Shown in pieces: positions 1-7,986 of a stretch of 64,000 nt of DNA (position 1 is the first letter of the stretch; every line of letters starts with the position of its first letter). The translations under genes were made by a program, and so were the position numbers. The notes beneath the pieces were generated by a model. It saw nothing but the letters and a program-made list of their open reading frames with translations. It ran no database searches and was not told the DNA's origin. Source of the DNA: Streptomyces sp. CC208A (GTDB lineage Bacteria > Actinomycetota > Actinomycetes > Streptomycetales > Streptomycetaceae); the NCBI RefSeq assembly GCF_030010625.1, contig NZ_JASCXN010000001.1, positions 248,001 to 312,000 of the forward strand, read 5' to 3'.

Positions 1-618
1 GACGAGGAAGCGGCGTGGGCCGCGATCGTCGCGGGATACGGCGAGGAGCCCGCGGACCCTCCGGGGGCGCGCCCGTTCCGGCCGATCGAGAACCTGGTAC
101 TGCCGGAGCCGGAGGAGCTGGAGGCCCGCGAGACCCGGGCCGCCTCGGGCGGTGACCTGCCGAAGCCGGACAAGACGAAGCGGGAGCCCGAGCCGGGGCC
201 CGACGCGGGCGACGGCGACGAGGACGGTGACGGCGACGACGGCGGCAGGAGACCGGCCCTCGGCAGCTCGATCACCTTCGCGCCCGGCGTGCGCCCGGGC
301 GGCCCGCGCGACTACAGCCTGGCCGAGCCCGAGGAGGCCCCCGGCGGCGGCGCGGCGGACGAGGGCCACTTCGTGCCGCCGGAGCCGCCCCCGCTCCCGG
401 AGGCGGACGCCACCACCAAGTTCGCCTGGCTGGCGGTGATCGGCGGCCCGGTCCTGATGCTGGTCGCCGTCCTCCTCCAGTGGGACATGACCTGGTGGCT
501 CACCACCCTGTGCATCGGCGGCTTCCTCGGCGGCTTCGTGACCCTGGTGGCCCGTATGAAGGGCGACGACGAGGACGACGACGGCTACAACGACCCGGGC
601 CGCGGCGCGGTGGTGTGA
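1..618 (+). CDS. C-terminal part of an acidic two-span membrane protein (truncated by window start)
   Basis: The reading frame is open from the first base and ends with TGA at 616-618, leaving 205 codons of a gene that starts before the window. The visible part is a long disordered stretch rich in Glu, Asp, Pro and Gly (about residues 1-138). Two hydrophobic segments follow (about 141-160 and 163-182), then a short cytosolic-looking acidic tail around MKGDDEDDDGYNDPG. I do not recognise a catalytic domain. Two membrane spans after a charged linker fit the small uncharacterised membrane proteins common in Streptomyces. The downstream gene is convergent, 42 bases away. Frame and membrane topology are seen directly. 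The function is unknown. Confidence 0.75.
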   Translation, partial: DEEAAWAAIVAGYGEEPADPPGARPFRPIENLVLPEPEELEARETRAASGGDLPKPDKTKREPEPGPDAGDGDEDGDGDDGGRRPALGSSITFAPGVRPGGPRDYSLAEPEEAPGGGAADEGHFVPPEPPPLPEADATTKFAWLAVIGGPVLMLVAVLLQWDMTWWLTTLCIGGFLGGFVTLVARMKGDDEDDDGYNDPGRGAVV

Positions 619-660
619 ACCGTTCCTCCCGACGCCGGTCGCGGGCCGGGCTGCCGCCCG

Positions 661-1425
661 TCAGGCCGGGGCCTGGAGTCTGACCGCGGCCAGTACCGGG
701 AGGTGATCGGTGGCGGCGGTCAGGTCGGCCGGGGGCAGGTGCGGGGGGACGCCGCAGCCGAGGAAGTCGACGGGGGCGGTCGCCAGGATCGCGTCGATGC
801 GCTGGTGGGGGCGGGTGGCGGGGTGGGTGTGCTCGGTGCCCCAGGGGCGGGTCTCCCAGCCGTCGCGGAGGGTCCGGGTCAGCCGGGTGAAGGCGGGGCC
901 GCCGGGACGTTCGTTGAGGTCGCCGGCGACGATCGCGTACGGGGTGCCGAGCGCGGCGACCCGGTCGAGGACCAGTCCCGCCTGGGCGTACCGCTCCTCC
1001 TCCGCCAGGCTCAGATGGCAGCTGACCAGCCCCAGCCGGACCGCGCCGAAGCGGACGACGGCGGTGGCGAGGCCGCGCCGGTGCAGGCCGGGGGTGAGCG
1101 GCAGGAGCACGTCCTCGGTCCGCTCGACGGTGGCGCGCAGGGAGCAGAGCAGCAGCGGCCCCGCGGCGGGGGCCCCGCCGGAGAGGACGACCAGTTCGCT
1201 CTTGGCGGCCAGCCGGGCCGCGTGCTTGCGCCAGCGGAAGAAGCGGGGGGCCTCCTGCGCGAGGACGACGTCGGGGGCGCAGGCCCGGATCACCCGGGCC
1301 AGGGCGTCCTCGTCGTCACGCATCGAACGGATGTTGTAGCTGAGGATCCGGACCACGGCCGAACCGTCCGGCTCGGTACGGGAGGCGGGCAGAGCGGGCA
1401 GCGCGCCGGTCGCGTCGAGGGCCAT
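661..1425 (-). CDS. Endonuclease/exonuclease/phosphatase (EEP) family hydrolase
   Basis: This 254-residue protein has the signature motifs of the EEP fold (DNase I, AP endonuclease and phospholipid phosphatase relatives). These are SYNIRS (29-34), the metal-binding Glu in AQE (58), the GDLNE catalytic segment (168-172) and TDH with the catalytic His (239-241). Family knowledge points to metal-dependent phosphodiester hydrolysis. The substrate, nucleic acid or phospholipid headgroup, cannot be told from sequence. There is no signal peptide, so it is probably cytosolic. The ATG at 1423-1425 has only a weak GAGG upstream. A TATGTT hexamer ends nine bases before the start, so a leaderless or near-leaderless transcript is possible. 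It lies downstream of the glucokinase gene but is separated from it by a hairpin. Confidence 0.85.
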   Translation of the reverse strand: MALDATGALPALPASRTEPDGSAVVRILSYNIRSMRDDEDALARVIRACAPDVVLAQEAPRFFRWRKHAARLAAKSELVVLSGGAPAAGPLLLCSLRATVERTEDVLLPLTPGLHRRGLATAVVRFGAVRLGLVSCHLSLAEEERYAQAGLVLDRVAALGTPYAIVAGDLNERPGGPAFTRLTRTLRDGWETRPWGTEHTHPATRPHQRIDAILATAPVDFLGCGVPPHLPPADLTAATDHLPVLAAVRLQAPA

Positions 1426-1442
1426 GGCCTCAACATAGGCCG

Positions 1443-1478
1443 GATGCCCGCCCCGCCCCAGGGGGCGCGGCGGGCATC
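1443..1478 (-). terminator. Hairpin terminator after glkA
   Basis: A 10-bp perfect inverted repeat (GATGCCCGCC at 1443-1452 with GGCGGGCATC at 1469-1478) has a partly paired GC-rich interior. It lies between the glucokinase stop and the next minus-strand gene. There is no U tract, which is usual for Streptomyces terminators. Confidence 0.6.
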
Positions 1479-1498
1479 GGCCGGAAACGACGGGCGGG

Positions 1499-2440
1499 TC
1501 AGCCCTGGCGGGCCAGGTCCGCGGCGCCGACGAGGCCGGCCTTGTTGCCGAGCTGGGCGGCGAGGACCTGGGCGTGCGGGCGGTAGCTGCCGCCGATCAG
1601 CCAGCGCCGGAAGGACTTCCGGATCGGGTCGAGGACGAGCTCGCCCTCGTCGGAGACGCCGCCGCCGACGATGAACGCGGAGGGGTCGAAGAGCGAGGCG
1701 AGGTCGGCCAGGCCCGCGCCGGCCCAGCGGGCCAGCTCGCGGAAGGAGTCGATGGCGACCGGGTCGCCCGCGCGGGCGGCCTCGCTGACGTGCTTGCCCT
1801 GGATGCCCTCGGGGGTCCCGTCGCCGAGCGAGAGCAGTACCTCGGCGTTCTCGGGGGTGGCGGCGGCGCGCTGCCTGGCGTACCGGACGAGGGCGCGGCC
1901 GGAGGCGTACTGCTCCCAGCAGCCCTGGCTGCCGCAGCCGCAGAGCAGGCCGTCGGGGACGACCCGGATGTGGCCGAACTCGGCGGCGACGCCGAAGCGT
2001 CCGCGGCGCAGCTTGTTGCCGATGATGATGCCGCCGCCGAGGCCGGTGCCGAGGGTGATGCAGATGACGTCCTCGTGGCCCTGGCCGGCGCCGAAGCGGT
2101 ACTCGCCCCAGGCGGCGGCGTTGGCGTCGTTCTCGACGACGACGGGGAGGCCGACGCGCTGCTCGACCTTGTCCTTCAGCGGCTCGTGCCGCCAGTCGAT
2201 GTTCGGCGCGAAGAGGACGGTGGCCCGCTTGTCGTCGACGTAGCCGGCCGCGCCGATGCCCACGGCCTCGATCCGGTGGCCCTTGCCGGCCTCGGACACG
2301 GCCGCGCAGATGGCGTCGACGATGCCCTCGGGGGTCGGCGGGGTGGGCACCGTGTGCGTGTCGAGGATGTTGCCCTCCTCGTCGACCACGCCGGCCGCGA
2401 TCTTCGTGCCGCCGATGTCGACGCCGATGGTGAGTCCCAT
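1499..2440 (-). CDS. glkA: ROK-family glucokinase
   Basis: A 313-residue ATP-dependent glucose kinase, making glucose 6-phosphate for glycolysis. In Streptomyces this ROK enzyme is also central to carbon catabolite repression. Motifs seen: phosphate-binding DIGGTK (8-13), sugar-binding ENDANAAAWGE (103-113), GTGLGGG (131-137), and the ROK signature with GHIR and the zinc-ligand pattern CGCGSQGC (Cys167, 169, 174). Length matches the family (about 315). The frame stays open upstream to 2479, but the ATG at 2438-2440 begins the conserved MGLTIGVDIGG and has GAGGG five bases before it, so I chose it. The DUF5304-type gene lies 66 bases upstream on the same strand, so co-transcription is plausible. 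Confidence 0.96.
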   Translation of the reverse strand: MGLTIGVDIGGTKIAAGVVDEEGNILDTHTVPTPPTPEGIVDAICAAVSEAGKGHRIEAVGIGAAGYVDDKRATVLFAPNIDWRHEPLKDKVEQRVGLPVVVENDANAAAWGEYRFGAGQGHEDVICITLGTGLGGGIIIGNKLRRGRFGVAAEFGHIRVVPDGLLCGCGSQGCWEQYASGRALVRYARQRAAATPENAEVLLSLGDGTPEGIQGKHVSEAARAGDPVAIDSFRELARWAGAGLADLASLFDPSAFIVGGGVSDEGELVLDPIRKSFRRWLIGGSYRPHAQVLAAQLGNKAGLVGAADLARQG

Positions 2441-2506
2441 GTGTCCCTCAGTTTTCGGTCGAGCCCCGCTAGGGCCCACCGTACCCGAGGGGAGGGGCCG
2501 TACCGA

Positions 2507-2983
2507 TCAGTCCAGGTCGATGGGGCGGCCGGTGGTGGGGCCGTCCTCGCCGTCCGTACGGTCCTCCGGAGCGGGGTCGCGGGGGTCGCCCTTGGAGGGG
2601 CCGGGTCCGCGGGTCCAGCGGGTCTCGTGGCCCTCGACGGCCGAGCGGTAGGCGGCGAGGAGTTCGCTGCCCGCGGCGGCGAGGTGGTCGAAGACCTGCG
2701 GGTTGCGCTCGACGATCGGCTCGACGGCGGCCTTCGCCTGGTCGACGAGGCCCCTGACGGCCTCGGCGGCCCGGTCGGCGGCCTCGGCCGCGTTCTGCCC
2801 GCCGAACAGCGGGGCCGCGGCGCCGAGTCCGCCGGTGAGCTTCTCGGCGACGGCCTCGAAGAGCTTGCGGAACTCCTCGGCGGGCGAGCCGGGTTCCTCC
2901 CCGTGCTCGGCGCGGCGGCGGGCCTTCTCCGCCGCCAGGTCCTCGGCGCAGGCCTCGGCCCAGGCGTCCGGATCGCTGCTCAT
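2507..2983 (-). CDS. DUF5304-type protein upstream of glucokinase (SCO2127-like)
   Basis: A small acidic 158-residue protein. The middle is an Ala-rich amphipathic helix region (about 40-115) with repeated EAxxR/AAExx patterns. The tail is polar and disordered, rich in Pro, Gly, Asp and Glu. There are no membrane spans and no catalytic motif. ATG at 2981-2983 has a strong GGAGGAG. It sits directly before glkA, the same order as SCO2127-SCO2126 in S. coelicolor. From the literature as I recall it, that gene raises glucose uptake and glucokinase activity and so affects catabolite repression. The family assignment rests on position and composition, not on a search. A role as accessory factor to glucose metabolism is inference. 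Confidence 0.75.
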   Translation of the reverse strand: MSSDPDAWAEACAEDLAAEKARRRAEHGEEPGSPAEEFRKLFEAVAEKLTGGLGAAAPLFGGQNAAEAADRAAEAVRGLVDQAKAAVEPIVERNPQVFDHLAAAGSELLAAYRSAVEGHETRWTRGPGPSKGDPRDPAPEDRTDGEDGPTTGRPIDLD

Positions 2984-3044
2984 GGCGTACTCCTCCGTCG
3001 CGCTCCTCGGATCCTCCTTCGACGGTACACGCCGGGGACGGCCC

Positions 3045-4523
3045 TCAGGAGGGCCTGGGCCAGAGTCCGGGGTCGGGGGCGAAGCGGACCCTGAGGTCGC
3101 CGTCGACCAGGCCCGCGCCGGTGACGGTGCAGCGGCGCAGGGCGGGCGGCAGGGGCAGGACGCGGCGGAAGGGACCGGCGCCGAGCAGCAGTTCGTCACC
3201 CCTGCGGACGAGGGAGAGCTCCTGCTTGACGGCGCCGGGCAGCGGCAGGTGCCAGACGAGCACGCCGTCCTCCGTACGCCGGTCCTCGACGGTCGCCGCG
3301 GGCGCGGGGGCGGGCGGGAGGCCGGGTCCGACGGCGGCGAGCAGGGCCAGGTCCTCGGGGCCGCGCGGGTCGCGGCCGAGGTGCGGCAGCTCGTGCAGGA
3401 GGTCCCCGGCCCCGGTGCGCAGGGTCTCCAGGTGCCGGTGCTGCTGAACGGTCAGGGCGGTGAGCCAGGGGTCCTCGGAGGCGGCGGGCAGCAGCCGGTT
3501 GGCGATCACGGCGTCGAGGGCGAGGCCCTGGAGGGCGAGGCCGAGGCGGGCCTCGCGGAGGGTGGCGGCGGCGTTCGGTCCGGGTTCGAGGACGAGCCGG
3601 ACGGTGGTGCCGGGGGCCTCGACGACGGCCTGGACGGTGGCGAGCTCCCGCTCCCAGCGGGCGGTGGTCTCGTACAGCCACTGCGCGGGCATGGGTACGC
3701 CGGCGAGCTGGGCGAGCATCGGGCGCAGCGCGCGGGCGGCCTGCCGCTCGGGCGGCAGCAGCCGGCGCAGATAGCGGCGGAGCTGCTCGGGCAGGGCGAG
3801 GACGGCCAGGGCCTCGCGGAGCGGCGGCAGGTCGACGACGACCAGGTCGTGATCCCCCGCGGCCGCCTCCCGCAGCGCCCGCAGCAGGGCGAACTGCCGG
3901 CTGCCGGGCAGCTCGGTGAGCTCGGCGTCCTCGAACGGCGAGGCCCCGAGGAAGTCGAGCACGGCCCCCGAGCGCTCCTGGAAGGCGAGGAACTCCCGCC
4001 GGAAGTCCCCGGCGGGATCGGTCCGCAGCACGGTGAGGGTGCCGGGGCCGACGGCGGTGCCGGGGCCTGCGCCGTGGCCGATGGCGGTGCCAGGGTCTCC
4101 GCCATGAGCGGCGCCGACGCCAGGGCTGGCGCCAGGGCCTGCGCCGGGACCGGTGCCTCCGCCGTGGGCAGCGCCGGTGCCGGGGTCCGTCCCGGGGGCG
4201 GTGCCTCCGCCACGGGCGGTGCCGGTGCCATGAGCTGCGCCGCCGCCGGGGCCTTCTCCAGAGGCGGTGCCTCCGCCGGGACCGGTGCCGGGGCCCTCGC
4301 CGCAGAACGGGGCGGCGGCAGAGCCTTCGCTTCCGGCCGCGCCGGTCTCGCGCCCCTGGTCACGACCGGCACCGGCGGCCGGAGCCGCGACCGCCTCCGT
4401 ACCCGTGGCGTCGGACGGGACGAGCAGGACGCGGCGGCCCGCGTGGGCCTCGGCGAGGGCGGTCGCGGTGGCGACCGTGGTGCGCCCGGCGCCGCCGGCT
4501 CCGGTGACGAGGATGATCCGCAT
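3045..4523 (-). CDS. ArsA/Get3-like anion-transporting ATPase homologue with degenerate P-loop and Gly-rich insert
   Basis: This 492-residue protein starts with the beta-strand and P-loop of the ArsA/Get3/MinD group (MRIILVTGAGGAGRTTVA). Both lysines of the deviant Walker A consensus GKGGxGKT are missing: Ala at position 9 and Arg at 14. Residues about 45-161 are a low-complexity Gly, Thr, Ala and Pro insert built from GTGPGGG-like and AAHGGG-like repeats. After it the fold resumes with LTVLRTDP, DLVVVDLPP (Walker B-like), LVLEPG and VIANRLLP, as in the family. The C-terminal 90 residues look like the beta-rich tail of ArsA-like proteins. It begins 31 bases after the SRPBCC gene on the same strand. 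The start has no clear ribosome site, but TAGCGT lies seven bases upstream, fitting a leaderless transcript. ATP hydrolysis is doubtful. Confidence 0.8.
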   Translation of the reverse strand: MRIILVTGAGGAGRTTVATATALAEAHAGRRVLLVPSDATGTEAVAAPAAGAGRDQGRETGAAGSEGSAAAPFCGEGPGTGPGGGTASGEGPGGGAAHGTGTARGGGTAPGTDPGTGAAHGGGTGPGAGPGASPGVGAAHGGDPGTAIGHGAGPGTAVGPGTLTVLRTDPAGDFRREFLAFQERSGAVLDFLGASPFEDAELTELPGSRQFALLRALREAAAGDHDLVVVDLPPLREALAVLALPEQLRRYLRRLLPPERQAARALRPMLAQLAGVPMPAQWLYETTARWERELATVQAVVEAPGTTVRLVLEPGPNAAATLREARLGLALQGLALDAVIANRLLPAASEDPWLTALTVQQHRHLETLRTGAGDLLHELPHLGRDPRGPEDLALLAAVGPGLPPAPAPAATVEDRRTEDGVLVWHLPLPGAVKQELSLVRRGDELLLGAGPFRRVLPLPPALRRCTVTGAGLVDGDLRVRFAPDPGLWPRPS

Positions 4524-4554
4524 ACGGGTGACGCTACCGCGCCCCCGGCGGGGT

Positions 4555-4995
4555 TCAGGCGCCGGACTCCACGCGCTTCTTCAGGCCGTCGAGGGCGCGG
4601 TCGATGATGACCTTCTCGGCCTTGCGCTTGATCATGCCGAGCATGGGGATCTTGACGTCGACGGTGAGCTGGTAGGTGACCTCGGTGCGGTCGCCGGCGA
4701 GCGGGGTGAGGCGGTAGGAGCCGTCCAGGGAGCGCAGCATCTGGGACTTCACCAGGGTCCAGCTGACCTCGTGGGGGCCGCTCCAGGTGTACGCGAGGGT
4801 GTGGTCGTCCTTGATGGCGCCGGCGTCGAGGACGAGCCGGACCTTCTCGGCGCGGCCGGCGTCGTCGGTCTCCAGGACCTCGGCCCGGGTGACCTCACCG
4901 GTCCACTCGGGGTAGCGGGCGAAGTCGGCGATCACACCCATGACGTCGGCCGGCGCCGCCTCGATGGTGATGCTCGAGCTGGTGTGTTCGGCCAT
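4555..4995 (-). CDS. SRPBCC-fold (polyketide cyclase/START-like) protein
   Basis: A 146-residue single-domain protein of the SRPBCC helix-grip superfamily, which binds hydrophobic ligands. Typical features are the N-terminal strand SSITIEAAPADVMGVIAD, the FARYPEWTGEV turn shared by coenzyme Q-binding and cyclase-like members, TEVTYQLTVD, and a long C-terminal helix (KRKAEKVIIDRALDGLKKR). The frame stays open upstream to 5046. I chose ATG 4993-4995 because GGAGGAG lies about nine bases before it and the fold begins there. Ligand and partner are unknown. It is the first gene of a minus-strand run with the ArsA-like ATPase (31-base gap), which suggests a shared function. Confidence 0.85.
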   Translation of the reverse strand: MAEHTSSSITIEAAPADVMGVIADFARYPEWTGEVTRAEVLETDDAGRAEKVRLVLDAGAIKDDHTLAYTWSGPHEVSWTLVKSQMLRSLDGSYRLTPLAGDRTEVTYQLTVDVKIPMLGMIKRKAEKVIIDRALDGLKKRVESGA

Positions 4996-5114
4996 CGCGG
5001 TGGCTCCTCCACTGTGCGGTCCGGCGGACGTACAAAGGGCACACACGTGCCGACGGAAGGCTATCGCGCCCCTGTGCCGGCCCCGTCACCCCTCCGCCCG
5101 TCGCCCCTCCCCCG

Positions 5115-5882
5115 TCACCACTCCAGGGCGAAGGGGCGGCCGGTGGCCGCGAAGTGCCCGACGTTCACGCACTCGGTGGCGCCGATCCGCATCCGGCGGA
5201 CCAGGGGCTGGTGGATGTGACCGAAGAGGGCGTAGCGGGGGCGGGTGCGGTGGATGGCGGCGAGGAGGGCGCGGCTGCCGCGCTCGAAGCGGCGGGCGAC
5301 GGTGTCGTAGGTGAGGTCGGGGACCTCCGGCGGGATGTGGGAGCAGAGGACGTCGACCTCGCCGAGGGCCTCGACCTTGGCGGCGTACTCCTCGTCGGAG
5401 ATCTCGTACGGGGTGCGCATCGGGGTGCGCAGGCCGCCGCCGACGAAGCCGAGGACGAGGCCGCCGAGCTCGATCCGCTGCCCGTCGAGGACGGTGGTGC
5501 CGGGCCCGGCGTACTCGGACCAGAGGGTGGGGATGTCGACGTTGCCGTAGGTGGCGTAGGTGGGGGTGGGGAAGGCGGCGAAGAGTTCGGCGTACTGGCG
5601 GCGGACGGCCGCCTCGATGGCGGTCTCGCGGTCGACGGCGAGTCCGGCCCACAGGCTGCGGCCGAAGTCGCGGGCCTCGTCGAAGCGGCGGGCGGTGCGC
5701 AGCTCGACGATCCGGTCCGCGTTCGCCTCGCCGAAGAGGTCGGGGAAGATCCCTCTGCTGTGGTCGGCGTAGTCGAGGAAGAGGACCAGGTCGCCGAGGC
5801 ATATGAGGGCGTCGGCGCCCTCCCCCGCCTTGGCGAGGGCTCCGGTGTTGCCGTGCACGTCGCTGATCACGTGGACTCGCAT
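5115..5882 (-). CDS. Calcineurin-like metallophosphoesterase
   Basis: A 255-residue protein with the full set of metal-binding motifs of the family: DVH (Asp8, His10), GD (30-31), GNVD in place of the usual GNHD, SHIPP, and GHIHQP near the C-terminus. It should hydrolyse phosphomonoesters or phosphodiesters with two metal ions. The Val in GNVD replaces the general-acid His found in many members, as in some YfcE-like and Ser/Thr-phosphatase-like relatives. There is no signal peptide, so it is cytosolic. It is divergent from the acyl-CoA ligase gene. The 256-base intergenic region should hold both promoters, but I could not pick out clear ones. Confidence 0.88.
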   Translation of the reverse strand: MRVHVISDVHGNTGALAKAGEGADALICLGDLVLFLDYADHSRGIFPDLFGEANADRIVELRTARRFDEARDFGRSLWAGLAVDRETAIEAAVRRQYAELFAAFPTPTYATYGNVDIPTLWSEYAGPGTTVLDGQRIELGGLVLGFVGGGLRTPMRTPYEISDEEYAAKVEALGEVDVLCSHIPPEVPDLTYDTVARRFERGSRALLAAIHRTRPRYALFGHIHQPLVRRMRIGATECVNVGHFAATGRPFALEW

Positions 5883-6138
5883 GTGCCCACCTTAGGGGGT
5901 CGGACCTGCGGTTACTTGGGAGACGGGAAAGCTGTCGACTACTGTGCGGAGAGAGCCGTCACGCTGGTGTGACGCACGGAACATCTGACCGTGACCCCCT
6001 ATCGGGAACCGTGTACTGGTGGGTAACGTCCGGGCAGTCCACAGCCGTGCTCGTCCCCACCGAGCACCTGCCCGATCATGGACCGCACCGGTGCGAGCAC
6101 AGAGCCGTGGCGCCGGAGCCCGATGAGGAGCAGCAGTC

Positions 6139-7935
6139 TTGCGCGAGTTCAGCCTTCCGGCCCTGTACGAGGTCCCTTCGGACGGCAACCTGACGGATCT
6201 CATCCGCCGCAACGCCTCCCAGCACCCAGACGTCGCCGTGATGGGCCGCAAGGTCGACGGCGTGTGGACCGACGTGACCGCCAAGGAGTTCCTCGCCCAG
6301 GTGCGCGGGATCGCGAAGGGCCTGATCGCGGCCGGGGTCGAGGTGGGCGACCGCGTGGCGCTGCTCTCCCGCACCCGCGAGGAGTGGGTGCTCGTCGACT
6401 TCGCGATCTGGAGCGCGGGCGGTGTGACCGTGCCCGTGTACGAGACCAGCTCGCCGGAGCAGATCCAGTGGATCCTCGGCGACTCGGGCGCCTCGCTCGC
6501 GGTCGTGGAGACCGCCGCGCACCAGGCGTCGGTGGAGTCGGTACGGGACGGACTGCCGGCCCTGAAGGGCCTGTGGCAGATCGAGGACGGGGCGGTCGCG
6601 AAGCTGACGGCCGCCGGCGCGGAGGTCTCCGACGAGACGCTGGACGCGCGGATGTCGGCGGCGAACGCGGACGACCCGGCGACGATCGTCTACACCTCGG
6701 GCACGACGGGCCGCCCCAAGGGCTGTGTGCTGACGCACCGGGCGTTCTTCGCCGAGTGCGGCAACGTGGTGGAGCGCCTGAAGCCGCTCTTCCGCACCGG
6801 CGAGTCCTCGGTCCTGCTCTTCCTGCCCGCCGCGCACGTCTTCGGCCGGCTGATCGAGGTGGCCTCGGTGATGGCCCCGATCCGCCTGGGCTGCCTCCCG
6901 GACATCAAGACCCTCACGGACGAGCTGGCCTCCTTCCGGCCGACGCTGATCCTGGGCGTGCCGCGCGTCTTCGAGAAGGTCTACAACTCGGCGCGGGCCA
7001 AGGCGCAGGCCGACGGCAAGGGCAAGATCTTCGACAAGGCCGCGCACACGGCCATCGCCTACAGCCGCGCCCTTGCCACCCCGCAGGGCCCGTCCCTGGG
7101 CCTGCGGCTCAAGCACAAGCTCTTCGACAAGCTGGTCTACTCGAAGCTGCGGGCGGTGCTCGGCGGGCGCGGCGAGTCCGCGATCTCCGGCGGCGCGCCG
7201 CTGGGCGAGCGGCTCGGCCACTTCTTCCGCGGCATCGGCTTCACCGTCCTGGAGGGCTACGGCCTGACGGAGTCCTGCGCGGCGACCGCCTTCAACCCGT
7301 GGGACCGCCCGAAGATCGGCACGGTCGGCCAGCCGCTGCCGGGCTCGGTGGTGCGGATCGCCGACGACGGCGAGGTGCTGCTCCACGGCGAGCAGATCTT
7401 CTCCGGGTACTGGAACAACGAGGCGGCGACGGCCGAGGCGCTGACGGACGGCTGGTTCCACACCGGCGACATCGGCACCCTCGACGAGGACGGATACCTG
7501 ACGATCACCGGCCGCAAGAAGGAGATCCTGGTGACGGCGGGCGGCAAGAACGTCGCCCCCGCGGTCATCGAGGACCGGATCCGTGCCCACGCCCTGGTCG
7601 CGGAGTGCATGGTGGTCGGCGACGGCCGCCCCTTCGTCGGCGCCCTGGTCACCCTGGACGAGGAGTTCCTGGGCCGCTGGGCCGCCGAGCACGGCAAGCC
7701 GGCCGGCGCCACCGCCGCCTCGCTGCGCGAGGACCCGGAGCTCCTGGCCGAGGTCCAGCGGGCGATCGACGACGGCAACGCGGCGGTCTCCAAGGCGGAG
7801 TCGGTCCGCAAGTTCCGCGTCCTGAGCTCCCAGTTCACCGAGGAGGCGGGCCACATCACCCCGTCCCTGAAGCTGAAGCGCAATGTGGTGGCGAAGGACT
7901 TCGCGGACGAGATCGAGGCGATCTACAGCAAGTGA
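6139..7935 (+). CDS. Long-chain acyl-CoA synthetase (AMP-forming), FadD15-like
   Basis: A 598-residue adenylate-forming enzyme that activates fatty acids to acyl-AMP and then acyl-CoA. Motifs seen: the A3 P-loop YTSGTTGRPKG (185-195), GYGLTES, the hinge region GWFHTGDIGTLDEDGYLTITGRKKE split by the A8 turn, and the catalytic C-terminal lysine in TAGGKNVAP. Length matches the bacterial long-chain class, which carries a C-terminal domain of about 130 residues. The start is TTG at 6139, with GAGGAG about eight bases upstream. No other in-frame start has a comparable site. It is monocistronic and followed by a perfect hairpin. Chain-length preference cannot be read from sequence. Confidence 0.93.
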   Translation: MREFSLPALYEVPSDGNLTDLIRRNASQHPDVAVMGRKVDGVWTDVTAKEFLAQVRGIAKGLIAAGVEVGDRVALLSRTREEWVLVDFAIWSAGGVTVPVYETSSPEQIQWILGDSGASLAVVETAAHQASVESVRDGLPALKGLWQIEDGAVAKLTAAGAEVSDETLDARMSAANADDPATIVYTSGTTGRPKGCVLTHRAFFAECGNVVERLKPLFRTGESSVLLFLPAAHVFGRLIEVASVMAPIRLGCLPDIKTLTDELASFRPTLILGVPRVFEKVYNSARAKAQADGKGKIFDKAAHTAIAYSRALATPQGPSLGLRLKHKLFDKLVYSKLRAVLGGRGESAISGGAPLGERLGHFFRGIGFTVLEGYGLTESCAATAFNPWDRPKIGTVGQPLPGSVVRIADDGEVLLHGEQIFSGYWNNEAATAEALTDGWFHTGDIGTLDEDGYLTITGRKKEILVTAGGKNVAPAVIEDRIRAHALVAECMVVGDGRPFVGALVTLDEEFLGRWAAEHGKPAGATAASLREDPELLAEVQRAIDDGNAAVSKAESVRKFRVLSSQFTEEAGHITPSLKLKRNVVAKDFADEIEAIYSK

Positions 7936-7939
7936 GCCC

Positions 7940-7983
7940 ATGGCGAAGGGGCCCGGCGCGTGCGCGCCGGGCCCCTTCGCCAT
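7940..7983. terminator. Bidirectional terminator (21-bp perfect stem)
   Basis: A perfect 21-bp inverted repeat with a 2-base centre (arms 7940-7960 and 7963-7983; left arm begins ATGGCGAAGGGG). It lies exactly between the stops of two convergent genes, so it can serve both. Confidence 0.85.
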
Positions 7984-7986
7984 GTC

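Noticed and set aside
6076..7983. Long antisense frame opposite the acyl-CoA ligase gene
   Set aside because: Composition is the usual high-GC shadow (Arg, Gly, Ala, Val runs), while the plus-strand protein has all ligase motifs.
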